From: Tepidimonas sp.
Lineage (GTDB): Bacteria > Pseudomonadota > Gammaproteobacteria > Burkholderiales > Burkholderiaceae_C
Direction of reading: 5' to 3'
Assembly: GCA_025054905.1 (NCBI GenBank)
Contig: JANWZF010000149.1
Span: 1 to 14,919, forward strand
Length of the DNA stretch: 14,919 nt
The position numbers and the translations under genes are program-made. The stretch's first letter is position 1; each line of letters opens with the position of its first letter. This document shows positions 1 to 5,484 of the stretch, in pieces. The notes under the pieces are model-generated. The model was not told where the DNA came from and searched no databases. It saw nothing but the letters and a program-made list of their open reading frames with translations.

Positions 1-215
1 AGTTGCATGGACGGGAAGACCTGCACGCGGAAGCGGCCCCCCGAATCGGATTCTATCTTCTTGCCCCACGTCTCGATGGCCATCTTGGCGATGAAGGCCT
101 GTGCGGGCAGGAAGAGATGCACACGCAACGTCACCTGCTGCGCCCAGGCCGCACCGGCCAGCAGCGCACCGCCGGCGGCCACCGCCAGCGCTTTCAGACT
201 CCAGAGCTTGCTCAT
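1..215 (-). CDS. TRAP transporter solute-binding protein, DctP family (partial, N-terminal 71 residues)
   Basis: This is the periplasmic receptor of a tripartite ATP-independent (TRAP) transporter, which captures an organic or aromatic acid for the membrane subunits. The gene reads leftward and is cut by the window edge, so only about 71 residues are visible. It starts with a Sec signal peptide: MSKLW, a hydrophobic alanine-rich stretch, then AWA at residues 23-25 followed by QQ, a good signal peptidase I site. The mature start (VTLRVHLFLPAQAF) and the segment WGKKIESDSGGRFRVQVFP are typical of DctP receptors. The ATG at 213-215 has GGAGA a few bases upstream. A promoter and a palindrome lie upstream (separate entries), so it is probably transcribed apart from fahA. 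The substrate cannot be read from this fragment; the neighbours suggest an aromatic acid. The family call is firm and the ligand is a guess. Confidence 0.85.
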   Translation of the reverse strand, partial: MSKLWSLKALAVAAGGALLAGAAWAQQVTLRVHLFLPAQAFIAKMAIETWGKKIESDSGGRFRVQVFPSMQ

Positions 216-297
216 CGGAAGGGTCTCCTACGGGTTCGAGATGCGGCGCCATCGGAGCACGGCAACCCCGCGACGGCCATCGATTAGTACACTCACG

Positions 298-326
298 ATT
301 ATCAGGATGAACCAATCGGCCTACAA
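298..326 (-). promoter_or_regulatory. Putative sigma70 promoter for the TRAP receptor gene
   Basis: Read on the minus strand, TTGTAG (321-326) and GATAAT (298-303) are separated by 17 bp. The -10 is a five-of-six match and the -35 is weak (TTG only), as expected for an activated promoter. The predicted transcript starts near 290, giving a leader of about 75 nt before the ATG at 215. The palindrome GGGTTTACCC lies 14 bp upstream of the -35. Confidence 0.4.
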
Positions 327-340
327 GCCACGGGCCCTCG

Positions 341-350
341 GGGTTTACCC
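341..350. promoter_or_regulatory. Palindrome GGGTTTACCC (site A), putative operator
   Basis: The arms GGGT and ACCC flank a central TT. The same 10 bp occur once more in the window, at 7129-7138, also between genes. Here the site sits just upstream of the predicted promoter of the TRAP receptor gene, a position suited to an activator. The protein that binds it is not identifiable from sequence; the IclR-type regulator at 5485-6315 is one candidate, and an unlinked regulator is equally possible. Confidence 0.45.
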
Positions 351-386
351 GAAGATGGCCTGAGGCCGACCCACTGGCCCACCCAA

Positions 387-405
387 GGCCGCACTGTAGG
401 CGGCC
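387..405. repeat. GC-rich hairpin downstream of fahA
   Basis: GGCCGC (387-392) and GCGGCC (400-405) form a 6-bp stem with a 7-nt loop in the gap after fahA. No run of T follows on either strand, so it is not a classical intrinsic terminator. It could stabilise the 3' end of the operon transcript. Apart from this, the palindromes and the promoter listed separately, I see nothing else in the 216-470 gap. Confidence 0.3.
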
Positions 406-438
406 ACCATCACGACGAAGCGGACGCCGCGATCAAGC

Positions 439-448
439 TGCTATAGCA
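439..448. repeat. 10-bp perfect palindrome TGCTATAGCA
   Basis: TGCTATAGCA is fully self-complementary and ends two bases before the larger palindrome at 451-465. The two may form one composite regulatory element, or the proximity may be chance. No function is known from the sequence alone. Confidence 0.3.
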
Positions 449-450
449 AA

Positions 451-465
451 GTGGAATAGTTCCAC
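451..465. promoter_or_regulatory. 15-bp palindrome GTGGAATAGTTCCAC, IclR-like operator or weak terminator
   Basis: The arms GTGGAA and TTCCAC are exact reverse complements around TAG. The core TGGAA-N3-TTCCA resembles the TGGAAAT-N-ATTTCCA type of palindrome reported for E. coli IclR (from memory), and an IclR-family gene lies in this window. The site begins only five bases beyond the fahA stop and lies upstream of the TRAP receptor gene, about 125 bp above its predicted -35. Read as RNA on the minus strand it is a 6-bp stem followed by only UUU, so a weak terminator is the alternative. I saw no second exact copy in the window. Confidence 0.4.
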
Positions 466-470
466 CGCCT

Positions 471-1799
471 TCAAATCGCCAAGGGACGGGCAGGCAGCAC
501 GGTGCCGGCGCAGACCCCCCAGCCAAGGCGCGCGGCACCGGCAGCCTCGCACCAGCCACGCAGGATCACTTCATCGCCATCCTCGAGGAACGTGCGCGCC
601 TCGCCGCTGGGCAGCATCAGCGGCTGGCGCCCCCCCTGGGTCAGCTCGATCAAGGCCGCAGCCTGCTGCGGCGCCGGCCCCGACAAGGTGCCAGTGCCCA
701 GCAGATCCCCGGGCTGCAGGTTGCAGCCACCGACGGTGTGGTGCGCCACCAGCTGGACGGCGGTCCAGTAGGCGTAGCGATAGTTGGTCTGCGCGACCGG
801 ATGGGCAGGCAGCCCCTCAGCGGCCATGCGGGCGCTGCGCAGCGCGATGCTCAGATGGATGTCCAGCGCGCCGGCCCGCCGATTGGCCTCGCTGTCCAGG
901 TACGGCAGGGGGGCGGGATCCTCGGCCGGGCGCTCGTGGGGCGCGCGGTACGGCGCCAGTGCCTCCCACGTGACGACCCAGGGCGAGATCGTGGTGGCAA
1001 AGTTTTTGGCCAGGAAAGGCCCCAGAGGCTGGTACTCCCAGGCCTGGATGTCGCGGGCCGACCAGTCGTTGAGCAGCACCACGCCAAACAGGTGGGCCTC
1101 GGCCTGGGTCAGGGGGATGGGCTCGCCCAGCGCGTTGCCCGGCCCGACGAACCAGCCAAGCTCCAGCTCGATGTCCAGGCGCCGGCTCGGGGCCAGCACC
1201 GGCGCGGCGTCCTGCGCAGCCTTGATCTGCCCCCAAGGCCGATGAAACGCCTGCGGCGACACGCCCACGCTGGAGCTGCGTCCGTGGTAGCCGATCGGCA
1301 CCCACTTGTAGTTGGGCAACAGCGGGTTGTCCGGGCGAAACAGCCGCCCGATGTTGGTGGCATGGTGGATCGAGGTGTAGAAGTCGGTGTAATCGCCGAT
1401 GCGCGCCGGCAGGCCGTATTCGGCTGCGTCTTGCGGCACCAGGCAGGCGGCCAGCACCGGCTGCAGGGAGCTGCCCACGCGCAGGGCCCGCGACAGGGCC
1501 AGCCGCAGCGCGCTCCAATGGGCCGGGCCCTGCGCCATCAGGGCGTTCAGCGTGGGCTGCGCCGCGGCGGCCAGCGCCTCGGCGGCCAGACCGTCAAAGG
1601 GATGGGCACGGTGCAGCGCGGCCAGATCGACGATCTGATCGCCGATGGCCACCCCGCCCCGCCAGGGCTCCTGGCTGCCGCGGCGGCGAAAAACCGCCAG
1701 CGGCAGGTTCTGAATCGGAAAATCAGTCGCGGGCTCCTGGGCGCTGGCCACCCAACTGCGCAGCGCCGGATCGTGGGTTTCGTTGAGCTGGATCATCAT
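471..1799 (-). CDS. fahA: Fumarylacetoacetase (fumarylacetoacetate hydrolase)
   Basis: This cytosolic enzyme (EC 3.7.1.2) hydrolyses 4-fumarylacetoacetate to fumarate and acetoacetate, the last step of homogentisate (tyrosine, hydroxyphenylacetate) breakdown. At 442 residues it has the length of true fumarylacetoacetase, not of the roughly 230-residue fumarylpyruvate hydrolases. The active site known from mammalian FAH is intact: metal ligands D139 (DYTDFYTS), E211 and E213 (LDIELE) and D245 (LNDWSARDIQ), and the catalytic His in HHATN (about 146). YHGRSSSV, PLGPFLAKNF and CNLQPGDLLGTGT are also family hallmarks. There are two adjacent ATG codons (1797-1799 and 1794-1796) with GAGG upstream. 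It is the last gene of the minus-strand operon, 30 bp after the DUF2783 gene. Unlike many bacterial loci, no homogentisate dioxygenase gene is next to it in this window. The identification is secure. Confidence 0.96.
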   Translation of the reverse strand: MMIQLNETHDPALRSWVASAQEPATDFPIQNLPLAVFRRRGSQEPWRGGVAIGDQIVDLAALHRAHPFDGLAAEALAAAAQPTLNALMAQGPAHWSALRLALSRALRVGSSLQPVLAACLVPQDAAEYGLPARIGDYTDFYTSIHHATNIGRLFRPDNPLLPNYKWVPIGYHGRSSSVGVSPQAFHRPWGQIKAAQDAAPVLAPSRRLDIELELGWFVGPGNALGEPIPLTQAEAHLFGVVLLNDWSARDIQAWEYQPLGPFLAKNFATTISPWVVTWEALAPYRAPHERPAEDPAPLPYLDSEANRRAGALDIHLSIALRSARMAAEGLPAHPVAQTNYRYAYWTAVQLVAHHTVGGCNLQPGDLLGTGTLSGPAPQQAAALIELTQGGRQPLMLPSGEARTFLEDGDEVILRGWCEAAGAARLGWGVCAGTVLPARPLAI

Positions 1800-1829
1800 G
1801 CGCGGCCTCGCTGAGCCATGGGGAAGACT

Positions 1830-2039
1830 TCAGGCGTTGCGCTGCGCCAGCGTGTTGGCACGCGCCAGCTGGATCGCTTCGCTCAGGATCGCGCGATCGC
1901 CGATGTGATTGGCCAGAATCAGCACGAGCTTGGCCAGCATCATGTCGGCCTGGTCGTCGTTGAGGTCACGCTGGGCGTCGATCAGCTCTTCGTAGAAGGC
2001 GTCCTGCTCGGCGATGTTGGGCTGTCGGTTCAAGGGCAT
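1830..2039 (-). CDS. Small DUF2783-family protein, candidate hydroxylase coupling protein
   Basis: This is a 69-residue, soluble, mostly helical and acidic protein without signal peptide or membrane segment. The pattern YEELIDAQRDLNDDQADMM followed by KLVLILANHIGD and a closing helix fits DUF2783 as I remember that family, whose members often sit beside FAD-dependent aromatic hydroxylases. It lies 26 bp after the flavoprotein gene and 30 bp before fahA, with GAGG upstream of the ATG. Pseudomonas putida U 3-hydroxyphenylacetate 6-hydroxylase is described as a flavoprotein of about 63 kDa (MhaA) needing a coupling protein of about 6 kDa (MhaB). The size and position here suggest an MhaB-like role; this is inference, as I cannot align the two. 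The gene is real: it is tightly packed, has a sensible start and family resemblance. Confidence 0.8.
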   Translation of the reverse strand: MPLNRQPNIAEQDAFYEELIDAQRDLNDDQADMMLAKLVLILANHIGDRAILSEAIQLARANTLAQRNA

Positions 2040-2065
2040 GGCAAGAGATCCTCGGCAAGCACGGG

Positions 2066-3673
2066 TCAGGTCAGCGCCAGGGCGCGCGCCAGGGCGGCAC
2101 GCACGGCTTCGGCGTCGAAACGGCGCCAGCGCGCCGCGACATACTGATCCGGTCGGATCAGGTACACGGTGCCTGGCTGTCCATCGTAACGCTCGGTCAG
2201 CACGCCCAGGCGGTCGTGCAGGTCACGCCCAACCTGCAGCACGGTGGCCTGCACGCCGCCAACACGCACCGGCTGTGCACCGGGGCCAAAACTCAGCAGC
2301 ACGAAGCCTCGGCCTAGCAGCTCCAGCAGCCAGCCGGCCCGGCCGTCGACCTCCACCGGGGCATCGGCGCAGAACATGCCTGGCACCATGCGCCCACCGA
2401 TGGCCTCGACATCGGGGGTGTTCAACGGCGAGCCGAGATACGGGGTCGGCGTCGACAGCCTTCCGCTGTTGACCAGCGGACGCGCGAAGGGCTCGCTGCG
2501 GGCCAATTCCAGCACCGCGTTGCGCAAGCGCAGCGACGCCCGGCTCTTGGGGGTGATGAAGTCGGTGGAGCGCGTGGAGTGCGCGATGTTGTCGTCAGCG
2601 GCGCGCGCGCGCTCCCAGTGGTAGCTGTCCAGCAGCGCCTCGGGGGCCTGGCCGGCCAGCACCGCGGCCAGCTTCCAGCCGAGGTTGTCGGCGTCCTGCA
2701 CGCCGCTGTTGGCCCCGCGCGCCCCAAACGGCGACACCTGATGCGCGGCATCGCCGGCAAAGATCACCCGCCCGTGGCGGAAGCGGTCGATGCGCCGGCA
2801 GGCAAACTGGTACACCGACACCCACTCCAGCTCGAACGGCACGTCCGGCCCCAGCATGGCCTGGATGCGCGGGATGACGCGCTCGGGCTTTTTTTCCTCG
2901 TTGGGGTCGGCGTCCCAGCCCAGCTGGAAGTCGATGCGCCAGACGTTGTCGCACTGCTTGTGCAGCAACACGCTCTGGCCGCGGTGAAACGGGGGATCGA
3001 ACCAGAACCAGCGTTCGGTCGGAAAGTCCGCTTTCATCACCACGTCGGCGATCAGGAAGCGATCCTGGAAAAACTGGCCGGTGAATTCGGCTCCCACCAT
3101 GCGGCGGATGTCGCTGTGCGCGCCATCGCAGGCAATCAGCCAGGCGGCCTCCATCTTGAAGAGGCCGTCGGGCGTCTCCACCGTCAGCTCCACGTGATCG
3201 TCGTGCGGCTGCACGGCCAGCACTTTGTGCTTCCAGCGCAGATCCACCAAGGCGGACTCGTCGCAGGCCCGCACGAGCCGCTCCTCCAGGTAATACTGCT
3301 GCAGGTTGATCATCGCGGGCATCTTGTGGTGGTCTTCCGGCAGCAGGTCGAACTGGTACACCAGTTCATCGCGGAAAAACACCTTGCCCACTTTCCACTG
3401 CACGCCCTGGGCGACCAGGTCGGCGGCCACGCCCAGACGGTCCCAGATTTCCAGCGGCCGCTTGGCGTAGCACACGGCGCGCGAGCCGACGCTGACGGTG
3501 TTGTTGTCGTCCAGGATCACCGTGGGCACGCCGCGCCAGGCCAGATCCAGCGCCTGCGTCATGCCAACGGGCCCCGCACCGACGACGACCACGGGGTGAC
3601 GGATCCGGCGGCCCTCGGTCTGCTCTGGACTGGGCCGGTAGGCGTACTGCGGATAGGTGTAGGTGTGCAACAT
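2066..3673 (-). CDS. FAD-dependent aromatic hydroxylase, group A flavoprotein monooxygenase (MhpA/MhaA-like)
   Basis: This 535-residue cytosolic enzyme is predicted to hydroxylate a phenolic ring with NAD(P)H and O2. All three PHBH-type fingerprints are present: GAGPVG in the N-terminal Rossmann fold (32-37), the DG motif CDGAHSDIRR (182-191), and the GD motif GDAAHQVSPFGARG (307-320). A C-terminal region of about 130 residues after the substrate domain is the thioredoxin-like extension seen in 3-(3-hydroxyphenyl)propionate and phenol hydroxylases. I chose the ATG at 3671-3673, which has AAGG eight bases upstream; a TTG seven codons earlier is possible. The DUF2783 gene follows at 26 bp and fahA comes next, so an MhaA-like enzyme making homogentisate from 3-hydroxyphenylacetate is the leading guess. 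Hydroxylation of a phenylpropionate or hydroxybenzoate is the alternative. The family is certain and the substrate open. Confidence 0.9.
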   Translation of the reverse strand: MLHTYTYPQYAYRPSPEQTEGRRIRHPVVVVGAGPVGMTQALDLAWRGVPTVILDDNNTVSVGSRAVCYAKRPLEIWDRLGVAADLVAQGVQWKVGKVFFRDELVYQFDLLPEDHHKMPAMINLQQYYLEERLVRACDESALVDLRWKHKVLAVQPHDDHVELTVETPDGLFKMEAAWLIACDGAHSDIRRMVGAEFTGQFFQDRFLIADVVMKADFPTERWFWFDPPFHRGQSVLLHKQCDNVWRIDFQLGWDADPNEEKKPERVIPRIQAMLGPDVPFELEWVSVYQFACRRIDRFRHGRVIFAGDAAHQVSPFGARGANSGVQDADNLGWKLAAVLAGQAPEALLDSYHWERARAADDNIAHSTRSTDFITPKSRASLRLRNAVLELARSEPFARPLVNSGRLSTPTPYLGSPLNTPDVEAIGGRMVPGMFCADAPVEVDGRAGWLLELLGRGFVLLSFGPGAQPVRVGGVQATVLQVGRDLHDRLGVLTERYDGQPGTVYLIRPDQYVAARWRRFDAEAVRAALARALALT

Positions 3674-3727
3674 GTCGCGACCTTTGGCAGGCAAAACGCC
3701 GCCCGGCCCTGTGGTGCGGGCCCCTAC

Positions 3728-3743
3728 GCCCCCCGTGGGGGGC
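3728..3743. repeat. Strong GC hairpin between the VOC and hydroxylase genes
   Basis: GCCCCCCGTGGGGGGC is a perfect inverted repeat with 7-bp arms and a 2-base centre, inside the roughly 100-bp gap between the VOC stop and the hydroxylase ATG, the longest gap of this operon. No T-run follows, so it is probably not an intrinsic terminator. It could slow polymerase, mark an RNA processing site, or be a dispersed intergenic repeat copy; C-rich/G-rich hairpins of this style are common in Comamonadaceae (from memory). Confidence 0.5.
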
Positions 3744-3775
3744 TCGCAAGACGGCAGGAGGCAGTCGCTGGCGGC

Positions 3776-4318
3776 TCAGTCCAGCGCGTGAAATTCCTTT
3801 TCGTGCATCCAGGCGGCGTGGCGAGGCGCGCGGCGCGTGCGCGCCCATTCCTCCAGCATGTCCCACTTAACGGCATCGAGCCGCTCGTACATGTCCGGGG
3901 TGCCCACATCGGCAGCCAGCTCGATGCGGTGGCCGTTGGGATCGAAGAAGTAGATGCTCTTGAAGATCGTGTGATCGGTGATGCCCACCACCGGGATGCC
4001 AGCGGCTTCCAGGCGCTCTTTCGTGGCCTGCAGCGTCTGCACGCTATCCACCTTGAACGCAATGTGCTGCACCCAGTCGGGGGTGTTGGGATCCTTGCCC
4101 ATCGGGGGCGATTGGGGCAGCTCGAAAAACGCCAGCACGTTGCCCTGCCCGGCATCCAGAAACACATGCATGTAAGGATCCGGCGCCTTGGTGGAGGGCA
4201 CCTGGTCCTCGGCGATGGCCAGCACGAACCTCATGTTCAGGTGCTTGACGTACCACTCCACCGTCTCCTTGGCGTCACGGCAGCGGTAGGCCACGTGGTG
4301 GATGCGCTCGATCTTCAT
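3776..4318 (-). CDS. VOC-superfamily (glyoxalase/dioxygenase fold) metalloprotein
   Basis: This is a 180-residue single VOC unit made of two beta-alpha-beta3 modules plus a C-terminal tail of about 40 residues. Residues at all four standard VOC metal positions are present: H8 (IHHVAYRC), E66 (LAFFEL), H85 (VQHIAFKV) and E133 (NGHRIELA). Their spacing resembles glyoxalase I (E. coli ligands at 5, 56, 74 and 122 from memory). The fold serves isomerases, epimerases, glyoxalases and extradiol dioxygenases, so the reaction cannot be named. In this operon it could be the missing ring-cleavage enzyme, an isomerase of the cleavage product, or act with the MBL protein. The extra Glu favours a four-ligand glyoxalase or epimerase-like site over the three-ligand extradiol site. 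The ATG has a strong GAGGAGA site upstream, and the gene follows the MBL gene after 47 bp. Confidence 0.85.
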   Translation of the reverse strand: MKIERIHHVAYRCRDAKETVEWYVKHLNMRFVLAIAEDQVPSTKAPDPYMHVFLDAGQGNVLAFFELPQSPPMGKDPNTPDWVQHIAFKVDSVQTLQATKERLEAAGIPVVGITDHTIFKSIYFFDPNGHRIELAADVGTPDMYERLDAVKWDMLEEWARTRRAPRHAAWMHEKEFHALD

Positions 4319-4365
4319 GGTGGGTCTCCTCGGCTACGTACGTCCGCGGGGCTCGGGGCGTGGCT

Positions 4366-5322
4366 TCAGCCCTCCAGGGCTTGCCACATCTGGCGGTCGC
4401 GCTCGGCGGTCCAGATGCGCGGATCGGGGTACTGGGTCAGCTCGTCGTAGCAGCGCGCCACATCGAACGGCATGCAGTGGTCGAAGATCACCCAGTGCCC
4501 GTATTTGGGTTGCAGGCGGGCGTAGGTTTCGCGGTACACGGTGCGCAGATCCTTGCCGGCCCGCACGCCTTCTTCGACCGCAGCGCGCATATCCTCGATG
4601 AAGGCGCGCGTGCCAGCCAGCGCCTGCTGCACCTGCTCGGGGCTGGTCAACGCCGCACCACGGCCTGGCACCAGCTTGGCCGGCTGCAGGTCGGCCAGGC
4701 GTTGCAGCGTCTGCGGCCAGTCCCGGAAGTAGGCATCGCCCGCATACGGCGTGGCGTCGAATTCGACCAGGTCGCCGCTGAACAGCACACGCTCCTGCGG
4801 CAGCCAGACCACCGTATCGCCCTTCGTGTGGCCACGGCCCAGCTGCAGCAGCTGCACTTCGAGCTTGCCCAGCCAGAGGGTCATCTTGCCGGTGAAGGTG
4901 ATGGTGGGCCAGGTCAGGCCGGCCGGGATGGTTTCCACGGCACGGAACAGCCGCGGGAAGCGCCCGATCTCGCTGGCCTTGTCTTGCTCGCCGCGCTCCA
5001 CGATCAGGTCGTAGGTGTCCTGGCTGGCGATGATGTGCTCGGGCTGGTAGGCGCTGGCGCCCAGCACCCGCACCGCATGGTAGTGACTCAGGACGACGTA
5101 GCGGATCGGCTTGTCGGTGACCGAGCGGATGTGGCGGATCACGTCCTGGGCCATGGCCGGGGTGGCCTGGGTGTCGATCACCATCACCGCGTTGTCACCG
5201 ACGACGACCCCGGTGTTGGGGTCTCCCTCGGCGGTGTAGGCGTAAGCGTGCTCGGACAGTTGAGTGAAGCTGACCTGCTTGTCCTGCAGATCGGCCTGGC
5301 TGGCAAAGGCTTTGGCATGCAT
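4366..5322 (-). CDS. MBL-fold (metallo-beta-lactamase superfamily) protein with altered second metal site
   Basis: This 318-residue protein is the first gene of the minus-strand operon. It shows MBL-fold landmarks in order: strand NAVMVIDTQ (44-52), the metal loop SHYHAVRVLGA (79-89), LGRGHTKGDT (161-170), VLFSGDLVE (179-187) and KLVPGRGA (216-223). The usual loop is HxHxDH. Here the two first-site His (H80, H82) and the third (H165) and the bridging Asp (D184) are kept, but the second-site Asp and His are V84 and R85, and the final His (normally PGHG) is R221. A C-terminal segment FDHCMPFDVARCYDE (280-294) could supply other ligands. No signal peptide is seen, so it is probably cytosolic. 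Hydrolysis of an ester, thioester or lactone from the ring pathway is a guess; a non-hydrolytic role is possible. The ATG lies about 65 nt below the predicted transcription start. Confidence 0.85.
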   Translation of the reverse strand: MHAKAFASQADLQDKQVSFTQLSEHAYAYTAEGDPNTGVVVGDNAVMVIDTQATPAMAQDVIRHIRSVTDKPIRYVVLSHYHAVRVLGASAYQPEHIIASQDTYDLIVERGEQDKASEIGRFPRLFRAVETIPAGLTWPTITFTGKMTLWLGKLEVQLLQLGRGHTKGDTVVWLPQERVLFSGDLVEFDATPYAGDAYFRDWPQTLQRLADLQPAKLVPGRGAALTSPEQVQQALAGTRAFIEDMRAAVEEGVRAGKDLRTVYRETYARLQPKYGHWVIFDHCMPFDVARCYDELTQYPDPRIWTAERDRQMWQALEG

Positions 5323-5393
5323 CGGCAGACTCCACCGCGTTCAATCGGCGCTGATTCAACCATATCGAACGCATTTGTCATTCATCGGCTTGG

Positions 5394-5423
5394 ATCTTAC
5401 GCGAGCTTTTTGTACGATGTCAA
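5394..5423 (-). promoter_or_regulatory. Putative strong sigma70 promoter of the MBL-to-fahA operon
   Basis: On the minus strand a perfect -35 TTGACA (5418-5423) is followed after 18 bp by TAAGAT (5394-5399), a four-of-six -10 keeping the key T, A and final T. The predicted start is near 5387, leaving a leader of about 65 nt before the MBL ATG. The -35 lies about 16 bp from the predicted -10 of the divergent IclR gene, so a regulator bound between them could control both directions. Confidence 0.55.
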
Positions 5424-5438
5424 ACGTGTTCAACTAGG

Positions 5439-5447
5439 TATAAACCC
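5439..5447 (+). promoter_or_regulatory. Putative -10 of the IclR gene overlapping a TAAACCC half-site
   Basis: TATAAA (5439-5444) is a good -10 on the plus strand, 40 bp before the ATG, but no clear -35 lies 16-18 bp upstream. It overlaps TAAACCC (5441-5447), the reverse complement of GGGTTTA found in the two GGGTTTACCC palindromes at 341 and 7129. The other half is not conserved (GGTAT instead of GGGT), so relationship to those sites is tentative. If real, it would suit autoregulation. Confidence 0.3.
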
Positions 5448-5484
5448 GTAGCCGGCAACGCTCGCGCCGCCGCTGGCAACGACG

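Noticed and set aside
3776..4318. Calling the VOC gene an extradiol ring-cleavage dioxygenase outright
   Set aside because: It is a single 180-residue VOC unit with four potential ligands; typical extradiol enzymes have about 300 residues and a His-His-Glu triad. Kept only as a hypothesis.
2579..4450. A 623-codon open frame on the plus strand across the hydroxylase, VOC and MBL genes
   Set aside because: It is antisense to three genes with clear family motifs. Long antisense frames are expected in G+C-rich DNA, and its translation is His/Gly/Val-rich with no recognisable domain.
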